From CAVYXK01 sp963708245 (GTDB lineage Bacteria > Pseudomonadota > Alphaproteobacteria > Acetobacterales > Acetobacteraceae): DNA of 64,000 nt. The stretch is from NCBI GenBank assembly GCA_963708245.1, contig OY970201.1, positions 5,952,001 to 6,016,000 on the forward strand, given 5' to 3'. The notes under the pieces were generated by a model. It did not search any database, had not been told where the DNA came from, and worked only from the letters and a program-made list of their open reading frames with translations. Below, piece after piece: positions 36,028 through 44,668 of this stretch (the stretch's first letter is position 1; each line of letters opens with the position of its first letter). A program made the position numbers and the translations under genes.

Positions 36028-37538
36028 TGTCGATAGCTAATTAAGTTGTCCGGTTTACGTAGCACATCAGTTGTCCGCTTGTTTCCGGTCCGTTCCCAAG
36101 AGGCAGGGACAGAACGGCGGCCGTTCTGGCGGCAGGTCAGGCGGGCCGTTGGCTGGTGACGGGCGCGTCTTCTTCAACTCATGAAATCAATTTCCTTCTT
36201 TTGCTGATGCGCCTGTGGAGTTGTGGGCAACGCTCTTCCGTTGCCCACAAATCCACAGGCGAGCCGGACCCAAGCGCGATCATGCCGCCGCGTCCAACGC
36301 CGCCATCCGCAGCGCCCCCTGCGCGTCATAGCGTCCCAGGCAGCGCGGGCCGTGGAACACCGCGTGGCTCCCGTCGTGATATTGCCGCACCTTCACCCGT
36401 GCCTTCACGAAATGAGCACGCAGCGGCGACGGTGGTATCTGCAGCTTCATCCGTCGCCACGAAACCGTGTTGTCGCGGTCCACCTGGCGCTCCTCCTGGA
36501 TACACAGAATTTCCCGCAGATCGACACCAGCAACGGCGACGAAAGCCGATCCCTCCTGCTCCGCCTTCACCGCAAACTGCGCGTTGTGCGCCGGCAGGTA
36601 GCAATCCCGAATGAACCGGTTGGCCTCCGCAACCGTCGTGATCCCAGCCAGCGCCAGCTCCTTGACCAGGCGATCCTGTAACGTCTGAAACAGCCGCTCC
36701 GAACGACCACGGGCCTGCGGTGAGTAGGCCGCAATGTGCTCCACGCCCAAATGCGCCAGCGCCCGCCCAACCTGTGTCGGCCGCTTCCGGTCAACCGGGC
36801 CGCCAAACTCCGGCGTCACGAAGTAGTGGCTGCCCCGATCCGTATAGAGGCTCAGCGGCAGGCCATGCGCGCCAAACACCTCCAGCAGAGCCTGGAACGT
36901 CAATTCCGTGCCTTCCTCCGCTACCAAAAACCCCGAGTAGATCACGTTCGTCGCGTCGTCCATCGTCACTATCAGGTCCAGCGTCTCCCGCCCCGCCAGC
37001 CATTCATGGCGCGACCCATCCTGATGAAGCATCATTCCAGGCAACGGCCGTCGCGGCCGCTTGCGCCGGTGTGCGCCGCGCCGCGCGGCGCGCTCCAGAA
37101 GCCCCTTCGATTGCAGGAACGCCTTGGTCCACGTGTAGCCCCAGCGGAAACCGTGGCGGCCCACCAAGTGCTCGTGAAAGTGCTTCGCCGTGAACCCGCT
37201 GTAACGCATACGATACAGCCGCTCGACCTCCTCCTCCCGGTCGACCGGAACCCGCTTCCCAGACGTCCGACCAAGCCGCCGGTCCAGAAGACCGGCCGCC
37301 CCGCACTCTTCGTAGCGCTGTTGCCAACGACGGAATGTCCGCTCGCTGATCCCAAGCAGCTCCGCCGCTTCGCACTGGTTGAGTTCGCTCGCTTCATACC
37401 GCTCCAGCACGCTCCCGAACTTGATCACTCGCACACCCTGAAGGGCTTCCGACCGGCGCATCCGGGCTCCCAAAAGGAACCATCATCACCGGACAGATCG
37501 TGCGCTACCTAAACCGGACATACCGTGTGCTACCGACA
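36028..37538. mobile_element. IS1202/ISNCY-type insertion sequence, intact-looking
   Basis: The element is about 1.51 kb. Related ends read inward TGTCGATAGC...TTGTCCGGTTTACGTAGC on the left and TGTCGGTAGC...ATGTCCGGTTTAGGTAGC on the right (reverse complement). It is flanked by direct repeats cgccaaagcccggggc (36012-36027 and 37539-37554; a 17th base is shared). From memory, IS1202-family subgroups differ in target-repeat length and one subgroup (ISTde1) makes 15-18 bp repeats, which fits. A single transposase gene fills the element. Confidence 0.8.
36280..37461 (-). CDS. ISNCY/IS1202-family DDE transposase
   Basis: The 393-residue transposase has an N-terminal helix-turn-helix (LNQCEAAELLGISERTFRRW), a second HTH-like region and a DDE integrase core: Asp in LHQDGSRHEW, Asp in LYTDRGSHY and Glu in QARGRSERLFQTLQDR. 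I start at the ATG at 37461, preceded by GGGAG. The gene looks complete, so the element could be active. Confidence 0.88.
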   Translation of the reverse strand: MRRSEALQGVRVIKFGSVLERYEASELNQCEAAELLGISERTFRRWQQRYEECGAAGLLDRRLGRTSGKRVPVDREEEVERLYRMRYSGFTAKHFHEHLVGRHGFRWGYTWTKAFLQSKGLLERAARRGAHRRKRPRRPLPGMMLHQDGSRHEWLAGRETLDLIVTMDDATNVIYSGFLVAEEGTELTFQALLEVFGAHGLPLSLYTDRGSHYFVTPEFGGPVDRKRPTQVGRALAHLGVEHIAAYSPQARGRSERLFQTLQDRLVKELALAGITTVAEANRFIRDCYLPAHNAQFAVKAEQEGSAFVAVAGVDLREILCIQEERQVDRDNTVSWRRMKLQIPPSPLRAHFVKARVKVRQYHDGSHAVFHGPRCLGRYDAQGALRMAALDAAA

Positions 37539-37608
37539 CGCCAAAGCCCGGGGCTTGGCTGCCTGCGCACCCCGGAGTAAGATTTGGAAAAATAGCGGGG
37601 ATCGTGCC

Positions 37609-38100
37609 ATGAGGCGTGCCTTTTGGTTCTCGACGATACTTCTCGGCATCCTGACGGTCTGGTCGCATGCCGATGCCCGAGGTGGCGGCGGCGGAGGCTT
37701 CGGCGGCGGTTTTCATGGCGGATTCGGGCGCTCCGGAGGCGCCATGCGGTCATTCCACTCCGCGTCCGGATTCCACCGGCAGTCCTTCGCGCGTCGCCCG
37801 TTTCTTTCCCAGCAGCGTCTCAATGCCTTTGGTCTGGGTCGCAACCAGCTTTTCACGCAGCCCGGCTATTTCTATGATGGCAGCTATTGGTGGCCCGACT
37901 GGTGGGCCGGGGATAGCCAGATCGCCGTCAGCCCACCGGCTCCCGAGGCGCCCCCGCAACCCCAGGTGATTGTCATCCGCACCGACGGGCAGGGGCGCAT
38001 GGACGCGGAACCTGCGCCAGACTATTCATATGCGGGCTGCCAGGCGATCCCCAACGGGTTTCACTGTGATATTGGTGGGGGCGCGCACTACGTTCGCTAG
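37609..38100 (+). CDS. secreted glycine-rich protein of unknown function
   Basis: The 163-residue protein starts with a signal peptide (MRRAFWFSTILLGILTVWSHADA), followed by a Gly-rich stretch with Phe and His (GGGGGGFGGGFHGGFG), a basic central part and a Trp-rich YWWPDWWAGD. Two Cys near the C-terminus (CQAIPNGFHC) may form a disulfide. I do not recognise a characterised family. It sits just right of the IS1202-type element; its own promoter region was presumably the insertion site. Confidence 0.6.
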   Translation: MRRAFWFSTILLGILTVWSHADARGGGGGGFGGGFHGGFGRSGGAMRSFHSASGFHRQSFARRPFLSQQRLNAFGLGRNQLFTQPGYFYDGSYWWPDWWAGDSQIAVSPPAPEAPPQPQVIVIRTDGQGRMDAEPAPDYSYAGCQAIPNGFHCDIGGGAHYVR

Positions 38101-38422
38101 CGGAGGGCTCCCCGCTGCCCACTTAGCTGGTTGGTACGGGGCTGGTGCCCGCGCCGCCTTTCTCGTGCAGTCTGAGCCGCCAGCCGGCGCTCCCGCAGAG
38201 CGGCTCAGGGCGCCGGCCTGACGGCACCAATCGAATCGCGCGCCCGAACAAGTGCTCGGTCCCGCCCGCCAGACGGTTATCATAGCCGACCGATCCGGCG
38301 GGCGGTGTCCACCCCTACCGCCTTGGCCGATGCGCTGATCGACGGGCCTGCGATCACAGCGCTATGTTGGGACGCGTCCTCACCACTGCGAAACGGCCCG
38401 GATCCTCTCAGAGGAGTCGACC
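38101..38422. other. gap without a recognisable gene
   Basis: I see no supported gene between the glycine-rich protein and the broken NIPSNAP gene. The stretch is GC-rich with several short inverted repeats. It probably contains the promoter of the NIPSNAP gene; AGAGGAG at 38409-38415 is its ribosome binding site. Confidence 0.4.
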
Positions 38423-38473
38423 GTGATCCATCAGCTCCGCATCTACGAGATTTTCGAGGCCAACAAGGCGGCC
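38423..38473 (+). pseudogene. NIPSNAP-family gene, 5' piece cut by IS21
   Basis: GTG at 38423 opens a frame of 17 codons reading IHQLRIYEIFEANKAA, typical of the NIPSNAP N-terminus. It stops at the IS21 left end. Dropping the IS and one copy of the 6-bp repeat GCGGCC continues the frame at 43632 with FHARFRDHAARIMRRH. NIPSNAP proteins are small dimeric alpha-beta-barrel proteins of poorly known function. Confidence 0.8.
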
Positions 38474-38663
38474 TGTCAATCGGCGTCGAACATTGACCCT
38501 CGATCGGCGTCCAAAATTGACCCCTCAGATATCGGCTTGTGCCGGTAGTGCAAAGGGGGGACCCGCGCGCCGCGGAGTGCCCCACGAGGAGGCTGACGCA
38601 GCGGCGCGCGGGGGGTTCCTGTGGACCCACCGGTGCAAGCCCGGGTGGTAGAGGCGGTGGGCG

Positions 38664-38767
38664 TCAGGCGCGGTTCTTGAAGCGCCAGCTGTCGTTGCCT
38701 GTCTCGACGATATCGCAGTGGTGAGTGAGGCGGTCGAGTAGTGCAGTGGTCATCTTTGGATCGCCGA
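38664..38767 (-). pseudogene. istB: istB 3' piece
   Basis: Read on the minus strand this piece encodes GDPKMTTALLDRLTHHC and ends NDSWRFKNRA, the C-terminus of IS21 helper ATPase IstB. It joins in frame to the 5' piece at 41388-42018 across the 7-bp sequence TCGCCGA. The joined protein would be about 244 residues, the usual IstB length. Confidence 0.85.
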
Positions 38768-39286
38768 CCATGTCGAGATGCCACAACGCTCGACAGGCGA
38801 GTCGCTCAGGTCAGGGTCACCGACCCGCATCATCCTCTGTATGGCAAGCGTTTTCCGGTCAGCGATCGACTGTCAGGGCGCGGGCCGGGGCTAATCGTTG
38901 TCCGGCTGCCTGACGGCCGAGAGCGCTCTATATCACGATTCGCTACAGATCTCGCAGCAACGGCCCATGAGCAGCTGGCCGTATCGAGTCGCCAAGCACA
39001 CATTTCAGTGCACACGCTTCTGCCTTTGGCAAATCACATCCGTGCTGTGCTCGCTTCGAGACATGCGGAGCTCGAAGCCGGCGGACGACACCCCGAACGG
39101 CCATCGGCAAATCCGGAGCCGGATAGAGCCAGGCAAGGCGTTAGCGACAGCGCCGCGCCTATGGCCGCAACTTTCAATCGAGGAACGGCGGCGGCTGGCC
39201 CAGCACCTGGGTCAACTCTTGCAGCGCCTGCGTCCGCTTACCGCCGAGCCAAAGGAGGGAAACTGTGTCGACGACGACGTCGTTGA
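38741..39286 (+). CDS. small accessory protein of the recombinase element (DUF5372-like)
   Basis: The conserved part starts about 38810 with VRVTDPHHPLYGKRFPV, then RGPGLIVVRLPDGRERSIS, similar to small proteins that precede Y4b-type recombinases. No ATG, GTG or TTG lies in frame between the element boundary (38768) and this motif. The nearest starts, GTG 38741 and TTG 38756, are in the interrupted istB, so expression would depend on a host-supplied or unusual start codon. The last third overlaps the next small frame and may be unconserved. Confidence 0.5.
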   Translation: MQWSSLDRRPCRDATTLDRRVAQVRVTDPHHPLYGKRFPVSDRLSGRGPGLIVVRLPDGRERSISRFATDLAATAHEQLAVSSRQAHISVHTLLPLANHIRAVLASRHAELEAGGRHPERPSANPEPDRARQGVSDSAAPMAATFNRGTAAAGPAPGSTLAAPASAYRRAKGGKLCRRRRR

Positions 39287-39293
39287 GCGATGA
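39063..39293 (+). CDS. second small accessory frame of the recombinase element
   Basis: A 76-residue frame whose C-terminal part (LWPQLSIEERRRLAQHLGQL, then LQRLRP) is the conserved helical motif I associate with a small protein just upstream of this recombinase class. It overlaps both the preceding frame and the recombinase start, so the three are probably translationally coupled. The start (ATG 39063) is the best available, not proven. Function unknown. Confidence 0.5.
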   Translation: MRSSKPADDTPNGHRQIRSRIEPGKALATAPRLWPQLSIEERRRLAQHLGQLLQRLRPLTAEPKEGNCVDDDVVER

Positions 39294-41370
39294 TCGCATC
39301 ACGACTGCGCACCGCGCCAAGCTTGCCTACGTTTACGTTCGACAATCATCGCCGGGGCAAGTTCGCCATCATCAGGAAAGCACCGAGCTACAGTACCGGC
39401 TGGTTGAGCGTGCGGTTTTGTTCGGTTGGCCCCAAGAACGAGTTCACGTCATCGACGATGATCTTGGTAAGTCGGGGGCCTACAGCCGTGATCGCCGCGG
39501 TTTTCAGACGTTGATCGCGGAGGTCGGGCTTGGCAAAGCCGGGCTCGTTATGAGCCTGGACGCATCTCGGCTGGCACGCAACAACCGAGATTGGCACCAG
39601 CTTCTGGAATTGTGTTCACTGTTCGGGGTGCTGATCGCAGACGGCGAGCGCCTGTATGACCCTGCAGCCTATCACGACAGGCTGCTCCTGGGCTTGTCAG
39701 GGATCATGAGCGAGGCGGAGCTGCATCAGATCAAAATCCGCCTCCATCAAGGCGAGCGCCAGAAGGCAGCGCGCGGCGAGCTGCGATTACCACTTCCGGC
39801 TGGCCTGATCCACAACCGAGACGGCAGTGTCACCCTCAATCCAGATGAGGAGGTACAGCAGCGGCTCCGGCTGGTCTTTACGAAATTTCGGGAGCTGCGC
39901 AGTGCCAAGGCGGTCATGCGATATCTACGACGCCACAACCTGCTGTTCCCTGTGCGACCGCTTCGTGGCTCGGCGCCGCATGAAGTCGTCTGGCGCGTGG
40001 CCAACAATGCTCGTGTGATCCACATTTTGAAGAACCCAGCCTATGCTGGCGCTTACGTCTATGGCCGGCGACGGCCGGAGCCGCTGCGGCGACGGCCAGG
40101 TAGCGATCGTATCGGGACGGTGGCGGTTCCGCCTGAGGATTGGTCGATCTGCCTCAAGGACGCCCATCCGGCTTATGTCGACTGGGAAGAGTTCATGGCA
40201 AATCAACGGCAGCTGGCTAATAATGTCGCACGCTACGATGCGGGCCGATCCGGTGCGCCCCGCAAGGGCAGTGCTCTGCTGCAGGGCATCGTCAGTTGCG
40301 GTCGGTGTGCCCGCCGCATGTGCCTGCGCTATTCCGGAACTGATGGCGATTTTCCAGTCTACGTTTGCGTGGCCGACCAAACTTTCGACGGAGGGCCGAA
40401 ATGCCAAGAGGTGCGAGCCCTCCAGGTCGACGCTGAGGTAGAACGATTGATCCTGGAGGCGCTGACGCCAGACCAAATCGCGGTGGCGGTTGCTGCCGTG
40501 AGTGAGGTCGAAGTGGAGAACCGTGCGATAGAGCGACAATGGTCGCTCAAGCGCGAGCGGGCCCGCTATGATGCCGAGCGCGCCCGACGCCAGTACGACG
40601 CCGTTGAGCCCGAGAACCGCTTGGTGGCTCGCTCACTCGAGAGGATCTGGGAAGAGCGCTTGAGGCGGGCGGACCAAATCGAGCAGGAATACGAGGCATG
40701 GCGTCGTGAGCAGGCCGTCTCGGTTTCCGACAGCGATCGGCAAGAGATTCTGGCACTGGGCGAGGACTTGCCGAAGCTGTGGCACGCTGCGACGACCACC
40801 GCGGCAGAGCGCAAACAGATCGTTCGACTGGTGATCAAGGAGGTCATACTGGATCAGAAGCAGCGGCGTGGCTACGTCTGGATCAGGATTATTTGGCAAA
40901 CCGGCGCGACCAGCGAGCACTGGTTGCAACGACGCGTGCAAGGCTATGCGCAGCACGCCGATCAGGAACAACTGAGACGGCGTATCGTCGAACTCAACGG
41001 GCTGCAGAAGATGGATGCTGAGATTGCCGCCACCCTCAACAGGGAAGGGTTTCGGACCGCGCACGGACCACCATTTTCTGGCAACATGGTTCACGTGCTG
41101 CGAAAACGGTGGGGGATCCGGACCGTCAAGATCAACGGCATCGCGGTGAACCCTCCGCGATGGGCCGACGGAAGCTACTCAGTACAGGGTGCAGCCGCGC
41201 TGATCGGCATTACACCGCAGACCATTTTTGATTGGCTCCGAAAAGGCTGGCTGAAGGGAAAGCAGCTGACCAAGGGCATGCCGTGGCAAATCTCGATATC
41301 TCCCGACCAAGTGGCGACGCCTAGGGCGCGCGCTCGACAGACCATCCGCTCCAATGGAGAGGCATCATGA
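39265..41370 (+). CDS. large serine recombinase
   Basis: The 701-residue protein has an N-terminal resolvase domain with the catalytic Ser in YVYVRQSSPGQ (about S28) and downstream Arg in SLDASRLARNNRDW. A recombinase domain follows, then a zinc ribbon (CGRCARRMC...C), a coiled-coil (about 410-500) and a C-terminal extension with an HTH-like segment (YSVQGAAALIGITPQTIFDW). It starts with GTG at 39265 after AAAGGAGGG. It should insert and excise its own element; no separate directionality factor is evident. Confidence 0.9.
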   Translation: MSTTTSLSDDRITTAHRAKLAYVYVRQSSPGQVRHHQESTELQYRLVERAVLFGWPQERVHVIDDDLGKSGAYSRDRRGFQTLIAEVGLGKAGLVMSLDASRLARNNRDWHQLLELCSLFGVLIADGERLYDPAAYHDRLLLGLSGIMSEAELHQIKIRLHQGERQKAARGELRLPLPAGLIHNRDGSVTLNPDEEVQQRLRLVFTKFRELRSAKAVMRYLRRHNLLFPVRPLRGSAPHEVVWRVANNARVIHILKNPAYAGAYVYGRRRPEPLRRRPGSDRIGTVAVPPEDWSICLKDAHPAYVDWEEFMANQRQLANNVARYDAGRSGAPRKGSALLQGIVSCGRCARRMCLRYSGTDGDFPVYVCVADQTFDGGPKCQEVRALQVDAEVERLILEALTPDQIAVAVAAVSEVEVENRAIERQWSLKRERARYDAERARRQYDAVEPENRLVARSLERIWEERLRRADQIEQEYEAWRREQAVSVSDSDRQEILALGEDLPKLWHAATTTAAERKQIVRLVIKEVILDQKQRRGYVWIRIIWQTGATSEHWLQRRVQGYAQHADQEQLRRRIVELNGLQKMDAEIAATLNREGFRTAHGPPFSGNMVHVLRKRWGIRTVKINGIAVNPPRWADGSYSVQGAAALIGITPQTIFDWLRKGWLKGKQLTKGMPWQISISPDQVATPRARARQTIRSNGEAS

Positions 41371-41387
41371 AGGCGTCGAGTCGCCGA

Positions 41388-42018
41388 AGACGCTCGGCCA
41401 TTCGCCGAAGGCAAGATTGGTCGTGACGATCACGGAGGTGCGCTCGTAGAGCCGGCTGACGGTGTGGAACAGCAGCTGCCCGCCGGCCTGTGCGAAGGGC
41501 AGATAGCCGAGTTCGTCGAGCACGACGAAGTCCAGACGGGTGAGATGATCGGCGAGTCGTCCCTGGCGGCCTGCCCGCCCTTCGGCCTCGAGCCGGTTGA
41601 CCAGATCGACGGTGTTGAAGAAGCGTCCGCGCGATCCGGCGCGGATACAGCTCCGCGCGATCGCGATCGCCAGATGCGTCTTGCCGGTGCCGGTCCCGCC
41701 GACCAGGACGAGGTTGCGCTGCTGAGCGATGAAGTTGCCGTCGGCAAGATCGCGCACCAGGCTCTCGTTGATCGGCGTTCCGTTGAAGGCAAACTCGTCC
41801 ACGTCCTTGGCGAGCGGCAGCTTGGCGATCGTCAGCTGATATCTGATTGAGCGCGCCTGCTTCTCCGAGATCTCTGCCTTGAGCAGATCGCCGACAAAGC
41901 GTTGCGGCTCGTGCTTGCGCTTGATCGCGGTGGCCAGCATCTCGTCATAGGCGCCCTTCATTCCAAAGAGCTTGAGCTCCCCCATCATGTCGAGGACTTC
42001 GGTTCGCTCCATGCTCAT
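41388..42018 (-). pseudogene. istB: istB 5' piece
   Basis: This piece encodes the first 210 or so residues of IstB, including Walker A (GGTGTGKTHLAIAIA) and Walker B (FVVLDELGYLPF), ending at EWPSVFGD where the recombinase element begins. The ATG at 42018 overlaps the istA stop by ATGA. As it stands the frame runs four codons into the insert (STPS) and stops, making a truncated protein without the C-terminal helix. Confidence 0.85.
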
Positions 42019-43511
42019 GTGCTCCTGAGTTGATCGTATCTGGCGCAATCGGCGACCGGCGCATGGCGGAGTATCAACGCATCCGGCGTAAGGATGATGG
42101 CCGCCGGCCCGGGGTCGCGGTGCCGCGTGAGGATGTTGATGATCACGTCAGATGAGTGGACGCCTTCGGACATCGCCTGCGCGCAGGCAGCTTCGACCGC
42201 CGTCAACCCATCCGTCAGCACGGCAGCCAGGATGGCGACCATCTGACGATCGCCATCGTCGGACCCGGCGAGCTTGCGCCGCACCCGCTCCAGCGCGGCC
42301 GGCAGCACCCAGTCCCTGAACGGCGCGCCGTTGCGCAGCGCGCCCGGTTTGCGGGCCAAAACCGGCACGTAATGCCAAGGATCGTAGATCGTCTCGCCTC
42401 GGCTGTAGCTGCGGCGGTGTTCCGCGACGATGCGCCCATCCTGGCGGATGATGATCCGATCGGCGTAGGCATGGATCTCGACAGGCCGGCCGACCGCACT
42501 GGCGCTCACGGAGTATTTGTTATTGTCGAAGCGCACCAGACAGGTCTTCGACACCGACGCGGGCAGCGCGTGGAAGCCATCGAAGCGGCCGCGATAGGCG
42601 ACAAGCTTCGGCCGCTCTTCCTCGAAGACTTCCCACACCGTCTGCTCGGGACGCTCGGGATGCGGATGCGCTTTGGCGTAGGCGATGCATCTATCGGTGA
42701 GCCAGGCGTTTAGTTCGTCGTAGGTCTTGAACCGCAGCCTCGGGGTAAAGAAGCGCTCGCGCACCAGGCCTACTTGGTTCTCCACCTGACCCTTCTCCCA
42801 GCCCGATGCCGGCGTGCAGGCGACCGGATCCACCAGATGGTGAGCGCACATCTGCAGGAAGCGGCGGTTGTATTGCCGGTCCTTGCCGATGAAGATCGTC
42901 TCCACCGCGGTCTTCATGTTGTCGTAGATGCCGCGCGTGCAGGCGCCCCTGAAGAGCGCGAAAGCGCGCTCGTGGGCGTCAAACACCATCTCCTGCGTCT
43001 CGCGTGGATAGGCGCGAACGGACATCATGCGGCTATGACACAGGCGGACGTGCGCGACCTTCACAGTCACCGTCACGCCGTTCATCACGACAATCTCGTG
43101 GCTCCAGTCGAATTGGTAGGCCTCGCCCGGCGCGAACGACAGTGGCACGTAAGCGGCCGCCGCCTGGCCCGCGTGCTCCCGGCTCCAGGTCCGGGCGTAG
43201 CGTCGGACGGCGTCGTAGCCGCCGTCGTAGCCCAGCGCCCGCAACTCCTCGAATATGCGGATCAAGGTCAGCCGCTCGCGCGCCGTGCTCTCGACGTTCG
43301 CGGTCAGCAGCCGGTCGATCTCGACCTTCCAACGGCCGAGCTTGGGGCGTGGCTGAACCTCCCGCTCATAGGAAAACGACGTCTCCCCCGACCGAAGCAC
43401 CTTGCGAACCGTGTTGCGCGATATGTTCAGGTCGCGCGCGATCTCCCTGATCGACTTGCCCTTGACCAAATGCTCGCGTCGTATCCGGCCGATCGTCTCC
43501 ACAATCAGCAT
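42015..43511 (-). CDS. istA: IS21 transposase IstA
   Basis: The 498-residue transposase has an N-terminal HTH (SIREIARDLNISRNTVRKVL), a DDE core with Asp in QFDWSHE, Asp in IYDNMKT and Glu in GQVENQVG, and a C-terminal beta domain (RFDNNKYSVSASAVG). It looks intact, but IS21 transposition also needs IstB, which is broken here. Confidence 0.93.
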   Translation of the reverse strand: MLIVETIGRIRREHLVKGKSIREIARDLNISRNTVRKVLRSGETSFSYEREVQPRPKLGRWKVEIDRLLTANVESTARERLTLIRIFEELRALGYDGGYDAVRRYARTWSREHAGQAAAAYVPLSFAPGEAYQFDWSHEIVVMNGVTVTVKVAHVRLCHSRMMSVRAYPRETQEMVFDAHERAFALFRGACTRGIYDNMKTAVETIFIGKDRQYNRRFLQMCAHHLVDPVACTPASGWEKGQVENQVGLVRERFFTPRLRFKTYDELNAWLTDRCIAYAKAHPHPERPEQTVWEVFEEERPKLVAYRGRFDGFHALPASVSKTCLVRFDNNKYSVSASAVGRPVEIHAYADRIIIRQDGRIVAEHRRSYSRGETIYDPWHYVPVLARKPGALRNGAPFRDWVLPAALERVRRKLAGSDDGDRQMVAILAAVLTDGLTAVEAACAQAMSEGVHSSDVIINILTRHRDPGPAAIILTPDALILRHAPVADCARYDQLRST

Positions 43512-43631
43512 CCCCCACCGCCCACCTCAAATCGAAGCAGGCAGCCCACAAGCCACAATTCAGGGGGTCAATTTTGGACGCCGATCCCCCGGGCTCAGGG
43601 GGTCAAAATTGCACGCCGAAACACAGCGGCC

Positions 43632-43745
43632 TTCCACGCCCGCTTTCGCGACCACGCCGCGCGCATCATGCGGCGCCATGTCAATCTGGCCAGTCCATCG
43701 GAAAAGTCGATGGGGCCTCTGTCAGCCCGGATCGGAAGCAAATAA
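43632..43745 (+). pseudogene. NIPSNAP-family gene, downstream piece
   Basis: The frame interrupted by IS21 resumes as FHARFRDHAARIMRRH and then changes abruptly to unrelated residues (VNLASPSEKSMG...) before a TAA at 43743. A normal NIPSNAP protein is about 100-110 residues and would continue with a GF-type strand. So the gene had lost its 3' half in a second, separate event near 43678. Confidence 0.7.
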
Positions 43746-43855
43746 CTTTTAGGAATCCTGCAATAGCTAGCGGAACGGTAGATTTTGCAGCGAACGCGGA
43801 ATTCCAGGACTTGGTCGTAAGCTGTCCGCGGCTTAAGCCAGCGCGACAGATGCGT

Positions 43856-44602
43856 TCAGCCTTTACTGCAAGCCCGCTTGCCGAGCACCGCGAACGCCCC
43901 CTGCAACCGGTGCACGGTCTGGCGGAGCAACGTCCGGCTCGGCGGAGCCCTTTCGGCCCGGTGCCCCATCCGCAATGTCCCTGACCCGCCCCATCGGAGG
44001 ATTGGTCGCGCCTTCTGCCAGATCATAGCGTGCGGCAAGTCTGCCTTGACACCATTCGCTGGCTCGGCCGCGAGGTTAGCGGCTGCGATCCGCAGGAGCA
44101 CGCTGCGGGAGGTGATCTCCACACTCTTCTGGCTCTGCCGAGGCAGCGGAATCTTGCTGCGCCCGCAATATGCGACCAAGAGCGCCGTGAGCCCCTCGGC
44201 CCCCACCTCGGCCGACGGCATGCCATCGGCATCCCTGAATACCACTGTGTTCTTCTCAGGCAGGAACTCGATCCTGCGCATTCGCTCCGCGCGCAGTCCC
44301 GCAGCCTCGGCCATGCGAGGAACCGCAGCGATGGCACGCATAATAGCGGGCGCATCGAACTCTACCGTCCGGGTCTCCAGCACAGGCAAGCGATCGGCTC
44401 CTGGTTCGCCCCGCGCGGGAACGCCATGTCCCGTGGAGGCGCCAGCGACCATCGCATGCCCGAGTGAAGGGGTTCCTAACGAGAGTTGCGCGCTCGACGA
44501 AGCACGGGGGTGATCAACAACCAAGCGGGCTGGAGCGGCGATTGCAACGAAAACCTGATATGCTGCCACGGTCCACACCACAATCTGCTCCAATTCTGCC
44601 AC
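43856..44602 (-). CDS. hypothetical protein
   Basis: The frame opens with GTG and encodes 248 residues. A central part (TVEFDAPAIMRAIAAVPRMAEAAG, then LPEKNTVVFRDADGMPS) looks like real coding sequence with helical and strand elements. The last 70 residues are very basic and less convincing. No family is recognised. The opposite strand is also open here, so the call is tentative. It lies between the broken NIPSNAP gene and a response-regulator gene read in the other direction. Confidence 0.35.
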   Translation of the reverse strand: MAELEQIVVWTVAAYQVFVAIAAPARLVVDHPRASSSAQLSLGTPSLGHAMVAGASTGHGVPARGEPGADRLPVLETRTVEFDAPAIMRAIAAVPRMAEAAGLRAERMRRIEFLPEKNTVVFRDADGMPSAEVGAEGLTALLVAYCGRSKIPLPRQSQKSVEITSRSVLLRIAAANLAAEPANGVKADLPHAMIWQKARPILRWGGSGTLRMGHRAERAPPSRTLLRQTVHRLQGAFAVLGKRACSKG

Positions 44603-44668
44603 TGATCCATGTCAATGCGGGTCCTCAGCAGGAGGCAACATAATTTATTTGATTACGAGGACTCAGAT

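Larger units (their letters stand above)
38768..41387. mobile_element. 2.6-kb large-serine-recombinase element inserted in istB
   Basis: The insert is bounded by the direct repeat TCGCCGA (38761-38767 and 41381-41387), present once in the uninterrupted istB. It carries two small overlapping frames and a 701-residue serine recombinase and nothing else, so it looks like a minimal self-mobile unit. The layout resembles the y4b/y4p small-ORF plus recombinase groups of rhizobial plasmids as I remember them. No terminal inverted repeats are obvious, as expected for serine-recombinase mobility. Confidence 0.8.
38474..43625. mobile_element. IS21-family element carrying a nested insertion
   Basis: The related ends TGTCAATCGGCGTCGAACAT (left) and TGTGTTTCGGCGTGCAATTT (right, reverse complement) are each followed by a second inner repeat (ATCGGCGTCCAAAATTGACC), the multiple-end pattern of IS21. 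The target repeat is GCGGCC (38468-38473, 43626-43631). Without the 2.6-kb insertion the element is about 2.5 kb, the normal IS21 size. It contains istA and an istB split by the insertion, so it should be inactive. Confidence 0.88.

Noticed and set aside
36156..37512. Plus-strand frames of 120-258 codons inside the IS1202-type element
   Set aside because: They are opposite the transposase, whose DDE motifs are clear, and show no features of their own.
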